Shown here piece by piece: positions 43,061 to 51,547 of a DNA stretch of 64,000 nt (the stretch's first letter is position 1; the number at the start of each line of letters is the position of its first letter). Made by a program: the position numbers and the translations under genes. The notes below the pieces were generated by a model. The model had not been told where the DNA came from. It saw nothing but the letters and a program-made list of their open reading frames with translations, and ran no database searches. Source of the DNA: JAXLSZ01 sp046330315 (GTDB taxonomy: Bacteria > Actinomycetota > Thermoleophilia > Solirubrobacterales > 70-9); contig JAXLSZ010000004.1 of assembly GCA_046330315.1 (NCBI GenBank), positions 528,868-592,867 of the forward strand, given 5' to 3'.

Positions 43061-44194
43061 ATGCGTGCTCGTCGGATTCCCGTGCTCCTGGCGGGGAGCG
43101 TCCTCGGCCTCTGCGTCGCCGCCGCGCCGGCGCTGGGAGGCGGCGACGTCCCGCCCGGGGGCGCGAACGTGCAGATCGAGGAGACGTCGGCCTCCATCGA
43201 CACCTTCCAGGCGCTCAACTCGGTCGACAAGCTGTTCTCCTCGAAGGACAGAAGTGACTTCACCGGCTTCGCCGAGTCGCTGCACCCGGCGGTGCTGAGC
43301 GGGCCGGAGGGCACGTCGGACACCTTCGTCTCGCTGGCCGCGACGATGATCACCCCCTCCAGCCACGCCTTCCCGACCGGGCCGCTGAACGGGATCGGCG
43401 TCTCCGGCCGCATCCTCGACAAGGCCAAGAAGACGACCAACCCGGCGCCGGGCGTGCCGGTGGCCGCTTCCGATGGGGACTTCAGCGCCAACTTCTTCAC
43501 CAGCGGGCCGACTCCCTTCCTGCTGGCGGGATCGCTGAACCCCCAGAGCAGCGACGACGACGACTGCACCCAGATCAGAGTCTGGCTCGACGGTCCGCTG
43601 AGCAGGGAGTTCTGGGCAAGACGGGGCGGCGACTGCCTTCCCCCGGTCCCGGGCGATACGGGGTTCAACGTGACCGACGTGCTTCCGGCGGGGGACTACG
43701 AGCTCTCCGTCACGTACGGAACGACCGTGGATGCCGAGGATCCCGGGACCTCCGTGCGGGCCTCGGCGGCCTTGGAGGTCAACCTGCAGTTCTTCCGCCG
43801 CTGCACGGTCACCGGCAACCAGAGGGCCAACAGGCTCAACGGCACCAACGGTGACGACGTCATCTGCGGCAGCGGCGGCGGCGACACGATCAACGCCCGG
43901 GGCGGGAACGACCTCGTGTTCGGGGGCAGCGGCGGCGACACGATCAACGGCGGCGCCGGGCGCGACGACCTGCGCGGCGAGGGAGGGGGCGACCGGGTTC
44001 GCGGCAACGCCGGGCCGGACACGCTGGACGGCCGCGGCGGCGCCGACACCCTCGCCGGCGGCGCCGACAACGACAAGATCAAGGCCCGGGACGACAGGCG
44101 CGACAACGTCCGGGGCGGCGGCGGCAACCGGGACGTCGCCCTGGTGGACCGCAAGGACCGGGTCAGCGGGGTGGAGAGGGTGCGCCGCCGCTGA
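43061..44194 (+). CDS. Secreted calcium-binding (RTX-like) repeat protein
   Basis: A 377-residue exported protein. A signal peptide (MRARRIPVLLAGSVLGLCVA) is followed by an unnamed domain of about 210 residues. The C-terminal 110 residues are glycine-aspartate nonapeptide repeats, such as GGSGGDTINGGAGRDDLRG and GNAGPDTLDGRGG, that bind calcium in parallel beta-rolls. ATG 43061 follows GGGGGAAAGAT. It may act as a surface or secreted protein; no export system is nearby. Confidence 0.85.
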   Translation: MRARRIPVLLAGSVLGLCVAAAPALGGGDVPPGGANVQIEETSASIDTFQALNSVDKLFSSKDRSDFTGFAESLHPAVLSGPEGTSDTFVSLAATMITPSSHAFPTGPLNGIGVSGRILDKAKKTTNPAPGVPVAASDGDFSANFFTSGPTPFLLAGSLNPQSSDDDDCTQIRVWLDGPLSREFWARRGGDCLPPVPGDTGFNVTDVLPAGDYELSVTYGTTVDAEDPGTSVRASAALEVNLQFFRRCTVTGNQRANRLNGTNGDDVICGSGGGDTINARGGNDLVFGGSGGDTINGGAGRDDLRGEGGGDRVRGNAGPDTLDGRGGADTLAGGADNDKIKARDDRRDNVRGGGGNRDVALVDRKDRVSGVERVRRR

Positions 44195-44288
44195 CCCGCG
44201 CCGCAGCGGGGGCGGCGGGCCCGCCGCCCCCGGTTCCGGCGCCGGTGCGGGTTTCCATAACCCGGCGATCTGCCTAGAATGTCCGTCC

Positions 44289-44428
44289 AGCCGAATCCGG
44301 CCCGCAAGCAGGGCGCGGAGCGGGGGAACCAGCGGGTCACGTGACCCGGGGGCGAATCGGACCGGCAGGTCGGTAGCGCGAATCTCTTTCAGCGCGAGCC
44401 CGTCAGCTAACCCCGCAGGCGGAAGAGA
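44289..44428 (+). ncRNA. Cyclic di-AMP riboswitch (ydaO/yuaA type)
   Basis: The gap before the secreted gene contains the conserved ydaO blocks in order: CAGCCGAATCCGG, GCGGGGGAACCAGCGGG, GGGGGCGAATCGG, CTCTTTCAG, GCGAGCCCGTCAGCTAACCC and GCAGGCGGAAGAG. These match the family consensus as I know it. The element ends 18 bases before the GTG start of the secreted gene. In known cases c-di-AMP binding turns expression off. Limits are approximate, within about 15 bases. Confidence 0.88.
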
Positions 44429-44446
44429 GAGAAGAACGGAGAAGAC

Positions 44447-45748
44447 GTGCGCGCACACGAGACCCGCTCCCGCAGCACCGTCGCCGCGATCGCGATAGTC
44501 GCCTCGCTGGCCGCCTCGGCGGTCCTCCCCGCCGTCTCGCCGGCCGCGGGGGTTGGCCCGGCGCGGCTGGCGAAGCCCGGCCCCCCGGCCCCGCGGGTCG
44601 GCCTCGCGAGCGCCGGCCGCGCCGCGCCCGGCCGGGCGGCAGCCGTCGCCTCGGCCTTCGAGCTTCCCGACTGGGTGATCGACTCCGGCTACCCGCTCGG
44701 CGACTGCCGCTACGGCGAGCGGCCGCTGCCGTCGGCCTGCGCGAACCTCTACGACTACGTCTTCGGGGTCTGGCGGCCCTTCTCGGGCGAGAGCCCCTTC
44801 AACCGGCCGGTCCCCGACTCGCCCAGGCTGACCCGCAACTCGGCCAGCGTCGTGGACCGCCTGACCGGCTTCGGCTCCATGCAGAAGGTCCTGGAGGGCG
44901 TCGCCGGGACCGAGGAGGACTGGTCGCACCCGATCTACTACGCCTACGCCGACGACCCGGTCTTCACGGTGCACTGCTCGCGCTCGGCCGACTGGGGCAC
45001 CTGCGAGATCGAGGGCGCGCGGGTCCGCATCCCCGACGCCGCGCAGCCGGCGGCCGGCGGGGACGGGCACATGGCGGTGATCGACGTCGCCCCGGGCCCC
45101 GGCTACGGGTCCGAGTACGACTTCTGGCAGGTCAAGTCGAAGCCCGACGGAGGCGGCCGGCTCGTCGCCAGCTACGGCGGCAGGACCAGCGTGCTCTGGC
45201 AGGAGGCCGACGGCCTGGGCTCCAACGCTACGGCGGCGAACTACGGCCTCAGCGCCGGCATCGTCCGCCCCGAGGAGCTCGAGGCGGGGAGGATCGACCA
45301 CGCGCTGTTCATGGTGGTCAGGTGCACCAACGGCGACTCGGTGTGGCCGGCGCCGGAGAGCGGCACCGGGCGCCCCTGCTCGCAGCTCGGCCTCCCGGAC
45401 TCGGGCGCGCCGGCGATGGGCCAGCGCTTCTACCTCGACATGAGCGACGCGCAGATCGCCGCCCTCCCCGAGCCGGCCTGGAAGAAGACGATCCTGCGGG
45501 CGATGGCGAGGTACGGGGCCCTGGTCGGCGACACCGGGGGCGGCTCCTGGGGCATCCAGTTCCAGTCGAGCGCCAGCTACACGAGCTTCGGCTACCCCGA
45601 CCCGTGGGTCCGGCTGGCCCGGCGCTGGGGCGTGCCGAGCTGGGAGAGCGGCGGGCGCACCCTCTACGCGTTCGACCTCGGCGACGCGGTCGACTGGGGC
45701 GCCCGACTCAGCGTGGTGGCGCCCTGCGAGGCGCGGGGGACCTGCTAG
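44447..45748 (+). CDS. Secreted protein under riboswitch control
   Basis: A 433-residue exported protein with a signal peptide (MRAHETRSRSTVAAIAIVAS, AxA-type cleavage at about residue 35). The rest has no family I recognise; it has an acidic, aromatic-rich first part (FELPDWVIDSGYPLGDCRYG) and an FWQVKSKP segment. Cysteines are paired, as expected for an exported fold. GTG 44447 follows CGGAGAAG. Since ydaO-type riboswitches often control cell-wall enzymes, a role at the envelope is inferred. Confidence 0.7.
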   Translation: MRAHETRSRSTVAAIAIVASLAASAVLPAVSPAAGVGPARLAKPGPPAPRVGLASAGRAAPGRAAAVASAFELPDWVIDSGYPLGDCRYGERPLPSACANLYDYVFGVWRPFSGESPFNRPVPDSPRLTRNSASVVDRLTGFGSMQKVLEGVAGTEEDWSHPIYYAYADDPVFTVHCSRSADWGTCEIEGARVRIPDAAQPAAGGDGHMAVIDVAPGPGYGSEYDFWQVKSKPDGGGRLVASYGGRTSVLWQEADGLGSNATAANYGLSAGIVRPEELEAGRIDHALFMVVRCTNGDSVWPAPESGTGRPCSQLGLPDSGAPAMGQRFYLDMSDAQIAALPEPAWKKTILRAMARYGALVGDTGGGSWGIQFQSSASYTSFGYPDPWVRLARRWGVPSWESGGRTLYAFDLGDAVDWGARLSVVAPCEARGTC

Positions 45749-45781
45749 GCGAGCGGCCCCTCGGGGGTATCTTTCGCGGTG

Positions 45782-46201
45782 ATGTTCGAGAGGATCGCGG
45801 TGGCGGTGGACGGGTCGGAGGGCTCGCGGCGCGCCGCCGAAGTGGCGGCGGAGATCGCAAGGCGCGACGGGGCGGAGCTGGTGCTGGTCCACGTGGACGA
45901 GCGGATGGCGACCAAGGGCCGCGCCGACGTCCATCCCGACGAGGAGCTGATCCAGGAGGGGATCCGAAGGCTCGCCGGGGACCTCGACGCCTCGGGGGTC
46001 CCGACCTCGGTGCGCATGGCAACCGTGATGGCCGGTGGGGCCGGCCACGTCGTCGCCGAGGTCGCCGGCGAGGAGGGGGCCGACCTGATCGTCGCGGGGA
46101 CCAGGGGACACTCCTCACTGGCCGGGCTGCTGGTGGGGAGCGTCACCCACCGCCTCCTGCACGTCTCGGCGGTGCCCGTCCTCGTGGTTCCCTCCGCCTG
46201 A
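45782..46201 (+). CDS. Universal stress protein (UspA family)
   Basis: A 139-residue soluble protein: MFERIAVAVDGSEGSRRAAE at the N-terminus and the ATP-binding motif G-x2-G-x9-G-S in GTRGHSSLAGLLVGSVTHR. It probably binds ATP and modulates stress responses. ATG 45782 is used; GTG 45779 is equally possible. It is followed by a repeat-rich gap. Confidence 0.88.
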   Translation: MFERIAVAVDGSEGSRRAAEVAAEIARRDGAELVLVHVDERMATKGRADVHPDEELIQEGIRRLAGDLDASGVPTSVRMATVMAGGAGHVVAEVAGEEGADLIVAGTRGHSSLAGLLVGSVTHRLLHVSAVPVLVVPSA

Positions 46202-46330
46202 GCGGTCCGGAGGGGCGGTCGGCGAACCTGCCTGCGGCGGTCGCCTGCGGCGGTCGCCCGCGGCTGCGGCGCCCCGCGCGCTCGGCGCGCAATGGGGCCC
46301 TCGGCCGCGACCGGGCCTCGGCCGCGACCG

Positions 46331-46368
46331 GGCCTTCAGTCCGCTGCGGGGCCTTCAGTCCGCTGCGG
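46331..46368. repeat. Two tandem 19-bp repeats
   Basis: GGCCTTCAGTCCGCTGCGG occurs twice in direct succession, five bases before the end of mgsC. Just before it are two imperfect copies of GGCCTCGGCCGCGACC. The 171-bp gap 46202-46372 holds only these short G-rich repeats. It may be slippage, or a terminator region. Confidence 0.7.
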
Positions 46369-46372
46369 GGCC

Positions 46373-47746
46373 TCAGCGCCCGTCGCGGCCGGGGATCCAG
46401 TTGGTCCCGGCAAGCGGCACCTCGGCCATCGCCGCCGCCTCGATGGTCAGCGCGACCATGTCCTCGGGCTCGAGGTTGTGCAGGTGGGACTTGCCGCAGG
46501 CCCGGGCCAGGGTCTGGGCCTCGAGTACCATCGCGCGCAAGTAGTTGGCCAGCCGCCGCCCTCCCAGCTCGGGGTCGAAGCGGGCGGCCAGCCTCTCGTC
46601 CTGGGTCGAGATACCCACCGGGTCCTGTCCCTCGTGCCAGTCGTCGTAGTAGCCGGCCGAGGACCCGATCGCCTCGTATTCGGCCTCGAACTCGTGCGAG
46701 TTGTCGCCCAGCGCGATGACCGCCGCGACCCCGATCGAGACAGCGTCGGCGCCGAGCGCCAGCGCCTTGGCGGCGTCGGCACCGGTGCGGATCCCCCCGG
46801 AGACGATGAGCTGGACCTTGCGGTGCATGCCGAGCTCCTGCAGCGAGCGCACGGCCTCGGGGATCGCGGAGAGGATCGGGATCCCGACGTGCTCGATGAA
46901 GACCTCCTGGCTGGCGGCGGTGCCCCCCTCCATCCCGTCGAGGACGATCACGTCGGCGCCCGCCTTGACCGCGAGGGCGACGTCGAAGTAGGTGCGGGTG
47001 GCGCCGATCTTGACGTAGATCGGCTTGCGCCAGTCGGTGATCTCGCGCAGCTCCCCGATCTTGATCTCGAGGTCGTCGGGGCCGGTCCAGTCGGGGTGGC
47101 GGCAGGCGCTGCGCTGGTCGATCCCCGTCGGGAGGTCGCGCATCTCCGCGACCCGGTCGGAGATCTTCTGGCCGAGGAGCATGCCCCCGCCGCCCGGCTT
47201 TGCCCCCTGCCCGACCACGACCTCGATCGCGTCGGCGCGGCGCAGGTCGTCGGGGTTCATGCCGTAGCGGGAGGGGAGGATCTGGTAGATCAGCTTGGTC
47301 GAGTGGTCCCGCTCCTCGGGGAGCATGCCGCCGTCGCCCGTGGTGGTGCTGGTGCCGACCGCGCTGGCACCCCGGCCGAGCGCCTCCTTGGCGGGGGCCG
47401 AGAGCGCCCCGAAGCTCATCCCGGCGATCGTGATCGGGATCTCCAGCTCGATCGGCTCCGAGGCGAAGCGGGTGCCGAGGGTGACGTCGGTGGCGCAGCG
47501 CTCGCGGTAGCCCTCGAGTGGGTAGCGGGACACGCTGGCCCCGAGGAAGAGCAGGTCGTCGAAGTGGGGGACCCGGCGCTTGGCGCCGAAGCCGCGAATG
47601 TCGTAGATCCCCTCGCGGGCCATCCGGTGGATCTCGTGAATGGTGCCGCGGTCGAAGAGGGCGGACTCGCGCAGCCCCGGCCGCCAGCGGCCCTTCTGCT
47701 CGGCGCTGAAGCCCTCGTGCTTGGCGAGGCTGTCGAACTCGGTCAT
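46373..47746 (-). CDS. mgsC: N-methylglutamate synthase FMN subunit, glutamate-synthase-like
   Basis: A 457-residue protein like the FMN domain of glutamate synthase: ITIAGMSFGALSAPAKEALG, GTSTTTGDGGMLPEE, GQGAKPGGGGMLLGQK, VIVLDGMEGGTAASQE and LIVSGGIRTGADAAKAL. The FMN barrel is complete. The loop that in the paralogue at 62787 reads CHTGRCPVG is WHEGQDPVG here, so the 3Fe-4S cysteines are missing. ATG has a strong GAAGGAGG site. With MgsA and MgsB it should transfer an amino-derived group between glutamine-like donors and 2-oxoglutarate. Confidence 0.8.
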   Translation of the reverse strand: MTEFDSLAKHEGFSAEQKGRWRPGLRESALFDRGTIHEIHRMAREGIYDIRGFGAKRRVPHFDDLLFLGASVSRYPLEGYRERCATDVTLGTRFASEPIELEIPITIAGMSFGALSAPAKEALGRGASAVGTSTTTGDGGMLPEERDHSTKLIYQILPSRYGMNPDDLRRADAIEVVVGQGAKPGGGGMLLGQKISDRVAEMRDLPTGIDQRSACRHPDWTGPDDLEIKIGELREITDWRKPIYVKIGATRTYFDVALAVKAGADVIVLDGMEGGTAASQEVFIEHVGIPILSAIPEAVRSLQELGMHRKVQLIVSGGIRTGADAAKALALGADAVSIGVAAVIALGDNSHEFEAEYEAIGSSAGYYDDWHEGQDPVGISTQDERLAARFDPELGGRRLANYLRAMVLEAQTLARACGKSHLHNLEPEDMVALTIEAAAMAEVPLAGTNWIPGRDGR

Positions 47747-47810
47747 CGGTCCGCCTCCTTCCCCGCCCGGGACCCGAGCCGGGCTGCGCGGCAGTCGCGG
47801 GGGCGGCCCA

Positions 47811-48509
47811 TCAGTACTCCCCCGCGTTGTCGATGTCGAAGTTGTAGAGCCGGCGGGCCGAGCCGAAGCGGCGAAACCCGGAGGGCTCCGCGTCGCTGCC
47901 GGAGCGCTCCAGCAGGCCGGCCAGCTCGGTGAGGTGCTCGGAGCGCATCTCCTTCTCGATGCAGTCGGCGCCCAGGCCGCCCACCTCGCCGCGCACGTAG
48001 ACCCTGGCCTCGTAGATCGAGTCGCCGAGCCCCTCGCCCGCGTCGCCGCAGACCACCAGGTTGCCCTTCTGTGCCAGGAAGCCCCCCGCGTGGCCGATCG
48101 AGCCGTGGACGACGACGTCGACGCCCTTCATCGAGATCCCGCAGCGGGCCGAGGCGCTGCCGTGGATCACCAGCAGCCCGCCGCGCCCGGTCGCACCCGC
48201 CGACTGGCTGGCGTCGCCCTCGACCACCACCTCCCCGGACATGATGTTCTCGGCGACGCCGACCCCGCAGTTGCCGGCGACCCGGACGCTCGCCAGCTTG
48301 TTCATCCCGGCGCAGTAGTAGCCGACGTGGCCGTCTATCTCGACCTCGATCTCGTCGTCGAGGCCGACCGCGACGGAGTGGGCGCCGCCCGGGTTGACGA
48401 TCCGCCAGCTCCGCGGTCCCGAACCGCCGAGGTCGTGGAGGCGCTGGTTGAGCGCGCGCACCCCGCCCTCCGCGAGGTCGAAGACCTCCGCCTCGGCCGT
48501 GGCGCTCAC
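47811..48509 (-). CDS. mgsB: N-methylglutamate synthase GXGXG subunit
   Basis: A 232-residue beta-helical GXGXG protein like the C-terminal domain of glutamate synthase: NCGVGVAENIMSGEVVVEGD, SQSAGATGRGGLLVIHGSAS, RCGISMKGVDVVVHGSIGHA and GFLAQKGNLVVCGDAGEGLG. Its role is structural, holding the two catalytic subunits. GTG 48509 follows a GGGGAG stretch. It lies between mgsA and mgsC. Confidence 0.82.
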   Translation of the reverse strand: MSATAEAEVFDLAEGGVRALNQRLHDLGGSGPRSWRIVNPGGAHSVAVGLDDEIEVEIDGHVGYYCAGMNKLASVRVAGNCGVGVAENIMSGEVVVEGDASQSAGATGRGGLLVIHGSASARCGISMKGVDVVVHGSIGHAGGFLAQKGNLVVCGDAGEGLGDSIYEARVYVRGEVGGLGADCIEKEMRSEHLTELAGLLERSGSDAEPSGFRRFGSARRLYNFDIDNAGEY

Positions 48510-48558
48510 CGCCCGCTCCCCGGGGTGGCCATCGGTCCCAAGCCGCGCGCCGAGGAGC

Positions 48559-49467
48559 TCACGCGACCGCCGCCCTCTGCCAGGAGTAGACGCGGCCCGG
48601 CTCGGGCTCCCACTGCTCGGCGTCCTCGGCGCCGGGCAGCACGGCGATCGCCCGGTACTCGGAGGCCATCGCGACCCACTCGTCGGTCTCGGCCATCACG
48701 GCCGGCTTGCAGGCGATCGGGTCGCGCAGCACCGCGAAGCCGTCGGCGGTGCCCACGGCGAAGGTGTAGAAGCCGTCGAGGTCGTCGAGGCAGCCGCGCA
48801 GCGCCGTCTCGATGTCGTCGCCCTGCGCCAGCCGCCAGGTCAGGTAGCCGGCCGCGACCTCGGAGTCGTTGTCGGTGCGGATCGTGATGCCCTCGGCGCG
48901 CAGGAAGGAGCGCAGCCGGTTGTGGTTGGAGAGCGAGCCGTTGTGGACCAGGCACAGGTCGAGCCCGGTCGAGAAGGGGTGGGAGTGCTCGGTCGTCACC
49001 CGGCTCTCGGTCGCCATCCTGGTGTGGCCGAGCGCGTGGGTCGCCGAGACCCCGGAGAGCCCGAAACGCTCGATGAACTCACGCGGGTCGCCGGCCTCCT
49101 TGTAGATCTCGATCCGCTCGCCGATGCTCATCACCTGCAGCTCGGGGTGGATCTCGGCCAGCCACCCGCCGACCTCCGCGGGCTCGCCCTCGACGATCAG
49201 CAGCGCATGGGAGGCGACGATCTCGGCCTCGCCGGCGATCCCGAAGCGGCCCGCCATCTCGACCGCCAGCTCGGGCCAGGGGAAGTCCGGCTGGGGCGAG
49301 AAGGCCGAGACCTTGCAGGTGCCCGGCGGCGCCGGGTCGCGGTAGAGCGCCACGCCGGCGCTGTCGGGCCCGCGGTCGGCGAGCTGGGCGAGCATCGCGC
49401 CGAGGTTGGCGCCGAGGCTCTCCTCCAGGGCGGCCGATTTGCTGAACAGTCCGGCGATTCCGCACAT
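48559..49467 (-). CDS. mgsA: N-methylglutamate synthase glutamine amidotransferase subunit (class II)
   Basis: A 302-residue class II amidotransferase. The mature N-terminus has the catalytic Cys2 (MCGIAGLFSKS), and LADRGPDSAGVALYRD, HTRMATESRV and LCLVHNGSLSNHN are conserved. It splits the gamma-amide group from its substrate and channels the amine to MgsC. In the N-methylglutamate pathway the substrate is gamma-glutamylmethylamide, so methylamine is released in place of ammonia. ATG follows GGAGGAGTAG. Confidence 0.84.
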   Translation of the reverse strand: MCGIAGLFSKSAALEESLGANLGAMLAQLADRGPDSAGVALYRDPAPPGTCKVSAFSPQPDFPWPELAVEMAGRFGIAGEAEIVASHALLIVEGEPAEVGGWLAEIHPELQVMSIGERIEIYKEAGDPREFIERFGLSGVSATHALGHTRMATESRVTTEHSHPFSTGLDLCLVHNGSLSNHNRLRSFLRAEGITIRTDNDSEVAAGYLTWRLAQGDDIETALRGCLDDLDGFYTFAVGTADGFAVLRDPIACKPAVMAETDEWVAMASEYRAIAVLPGAEDAEQWEPEPGRVYSWQRAAVA

Positions 49468-49494
49468 CGGGCTACTCCTCCGGCGACCCGCCGC

Positions 49495-50865
49495 TCAGGA
49501 GAGCTGCAGGTAGCGGTCGATCTCCCACTTGGTGATCTGCTCGTGCGCCTGCTGCCACTCGCGGCGCTTGCACTTGACGAAGTAGTCGACGTAGTCGCCG
49601 TCGCGGACCCTGCCGAGGGCCTTGCGGAGGACCTCGTCGGACTCCAGCTCGCGGGTCGCGTCGAGGAGGTTCGCCGGCAGGGTCTCGATGCCCATGCTCT
49701 CGCGGTCCTCCTCGCTGGTCTCGTACATGTTGATGTTGGTCGGGTCCCCGGGGTCGATGCCGTTCTCGATCCCGTCCAGCCCGGCCGCCAGCACCGCCGT
49801 CGCCGCCAGGTAGGGGTTGCAGGAGCCGTCTACGGTGCGGTCCTCGATCCGTCCGTGGTCGGGGATCCGCAGCATCATCGTGCGGTTGTTCCAGCCGTAG
49901 GTGATGTAGGCGGGCGCCCAGGTGGCACCGCTGGTCGGCGCCCCGATCACCAGGCGCTTGTAGGAGCCGACCGTGGGGGCCGTGATCGCGATGTAGGCCT
50001 TGGCGTGCTTCTTCAGACCGCCGACGAAGTGGTAGCCCTTCTCGCTGAGGCCGAGCCCGTGCGGGTCGTCCTTGGGGTCGGCGAGCAGCACGTTGGTGTC
50101 GCCGTCCCAGAGGCTCATGTGCATGTGGCAGCCGTTCCCGGTCAGGTGGGCGAACGGCTTCGGCATGAAGGTCGCGATCAGCCCGCGCTCCTGCGCCATC
50201 GCCTCGACCATGTAGCGGTAGAAGACCGCGCGGTCGCTGGAGGTCAGCGGGTCGGCAGGCTCCCAGTTCTGCTCGAACTGGCCGTTGGCGTCCTCGTGGT
50301 CGGTGGCGTACATCCCCCAGCCGAGCGAGTTGACGTTCTTCATCACCTCGGTGACGAAGTCGAAGGAGCGGGTCAGCGCCCGGATGTCGTAGCAGGGCTG
50401 CTCGAGGTCGTCGAGCTGGTCGGCCAGCTCGATTCTCCCCTCCTCGGTCTTGCGGACCAGGAAGTACTCGAGCTCGTAGCCGATTTTGAACTGGTAGCCG
50501 GCCGCCTCGCAGCGCTCCATCTGGTGGCGCAGGATGGTGCGCGGGCAGTAGGGCCACTCCTCGCCCTCGACCTCGACGTCGGAGGCGAACCAGCCGACGT
50601 TCGGCTTCCAGGGGAGCTTCGTGAAGGAGCCCGGGTCGGGCATCGCGAGCATGTCGGGGTCGCTCGGCAGCTGGCCGATGTCGCCGGCCGCGAAGCCGGC
50701 GAAGCCGGCCCCGTCGGTGAACAGGTCGTCGAGCTTCTCGGCCGGGACCAGCTTGGCGCTGGGCCGGGAGTGCATGTCGACGAAGTTGGCGAAGAGGAAC
50801 TCGATCCCCTCGTCGGCTACCTGCTTGCGGACATCGTCTGCGGTGGGGCGCGATTGTGTGCTCAT
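49495..50865 (-). CDS. gmaS: Gamma-glutamylmethylamide synthetase (glutamine-synthetase family)
   Basis: A 456-residue GS-type ligase of the kind annotated type III glutamate-ammonia ligase. The GS signatures are GYELEYFLVR, GCHMHMSLWDGDTN, TGATW-like in APTSGATWAPAY and NNRTMMLRIPDHGRIEDRTV. By family and operon context it ligates methylamine to glutamate with ATP. It is 27 bp upstream of mgsA. ATG 50865 was chosen because the longer frame is not coding; there is no clear ribosome site. Ordinary glutamine synthesis cannot be excluded from sequence. Confidence 0.76.
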   Translation of the reverse strand: MSTQSRPTADDVRKQVADEGIEFLFANFVDMHSRPSAKLVPAEKLDDLFTDGAGFAGFAAGDIGQLPSDPDMLAMPDPGSFTKLPWKPNVGWFASDVEVEGEEWPYCPRTILRHQMERCEAAGYQFKIGYELEYFLVRKTEEGRIELADQLDDLEQPCYDIRALTRSFDFVTEVMKNVNSLGWGMYATDHEDANGQFEQNWEPADPLTSSDRAVFYRYMVEAMAQERGLIATFMPKPFAHLTGNGCHMHMSLWDGDTNVLLADPKDDPHGLGLSEKGYHFVGGLKKHAKAYIAITAPTVGSYKRLVIGAPTSGATWAPAYITYGWNNRTMMLRIPDHGRIEDRTVDGSCNPYLAATAVLAAGLDGIENGIDPGDPTNINMYETSEEDRESMGIETLPANLLDATRELESDEVLRKALGRVRDGDYVDYFVKCKRREWQQAHEQITKWEIDRYLQLS

Positions 50866-50930
50866 GGCTGGTTGTATCGCACACACGGGCCGGGTCGGCA
50901 ATGGCGGGCAGGGCCAGGATTTCGGCGTCT

Positions 50931-50951
50931 CTATGTGCCCTCGCCACATAG
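50931..50951. promoter_or_regulatory. Perfect 7-bp inverted repeat, operator candidate
   Basis: CTATGTG-seven bases-CACATAG, a 21-bp symmetric site 66 bases from the gmaS start, in the divergent promoter. It lies just before the 22-bp tandem repeats. A GntR-type regulator (58747) is encoded nearby and is a possible ligand, though no binding data exist. Confidence 0.5.
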
Positions 50952-50954
50952 AAT

Positions 50955-51039
50955 GGGGAGCCAATCGCGACGGAAAGGGGAACCAATCGCGACGGAAAGG
51001 GAAGCCAATCGCGACGGAAAGGGGAACCAATCGCGACGG
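50955..51039. repeat. Four tandem 22-bp repeats in the divergent promoter
   Basis: Units start at 50955, 50977, 50999 and 51021 (the last is truncated to 19 bases). The common core is CCAATCGCGACGGAAA, preceded by GGGGA(G/A)-like bases. The period is about two helical turns, so a bound protein would face one side of the DNA. They lie in the 418-bp gap between gmaS and the mgd operon, where no gene is seen. An iteron-like operator is plausible; slippage duplication is the alternative. Confidence 0.75.
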
Positions 51040-51283
51040 GGCGCCGGGCGAGGACCTCGATGCGCGCCCCCGAGCCCTGGGGCTCCGCCGCGCCCGTCGA
51101 ACCCCCAAACACACTGAACGTCCCTGAGTACCCCCTATAGCAACCACTCCGGGACGTTCGCCGGCTCTTGCCGGGTGGCGGGGCGGCTGAGGGCGGGTGG
51201 GCGGGCGCGACCGCCGCGGGGTCCGGGGTTGCGCCTCTGTACCAATTTGTCTAGTGTTCGGTCGCGGGAGCCAAACGAGCCCG

Positions 51284-51547
51284 ATGTCGTTCCTTCTCAC
51301 CTGCCCAAACTGCGGCCAGCGCGAGGTCACCGACTTCTCTTTCGGGGGCGAGGTCGTGCCGCGGCCGGAGTCAAGGCCGAGCGAGCGCGACCTCAACGCC
51401 TACAACTACTTCCGCCGCAACGCGGCCGGGGTGCAGCGTGAGTGGTGGTACCACCGGGCCGGCTGCCGGACCTGGTTTCTGGCCGACCGCGACACCACCA
51501 CCAACGAGGTGAGCTGGGTGGGGCTGCCGGGAGAGGGAGGCGAATGA
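51284..51547 (+). CDS. mgdB: N-methylglutamate dehydrogenase delta-like subunit (SoxD type)
   Basis: An 87-residue zinc-binding protein: CPNCGQREVTDFSFGGEV at the N-terminus and WWYHRAGCRTWFLADRDTTT at the end. The three Cys and one His match the SoxD zinc site. It is the first gene of the four-subunit set and its stop overlaps the alpha start (ATGA). The upstream ATG at 51284 has weak ribosome support. Confidence 0.8.
   Translation: MSFLLTCPNCGQREVTDFSFGGEVVPRPESRPSERDLNAYNYFRRNAAGVQREWWYHRAGCRTWFLADRDTTTNEVSWVGLPGEGGE

Noticed and set aside
43013..46111. 1032-codon minus-strand open frame opposite three plus-strand genes
   Set aside because: It spans secreted-protein genes and the riboswitch; composition is shadow-like.
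50955..51039. CRISPR or coding repeat
   Set aside because: 22-bp units are contiguous, without spacers; any reading frame over them looks like chance.
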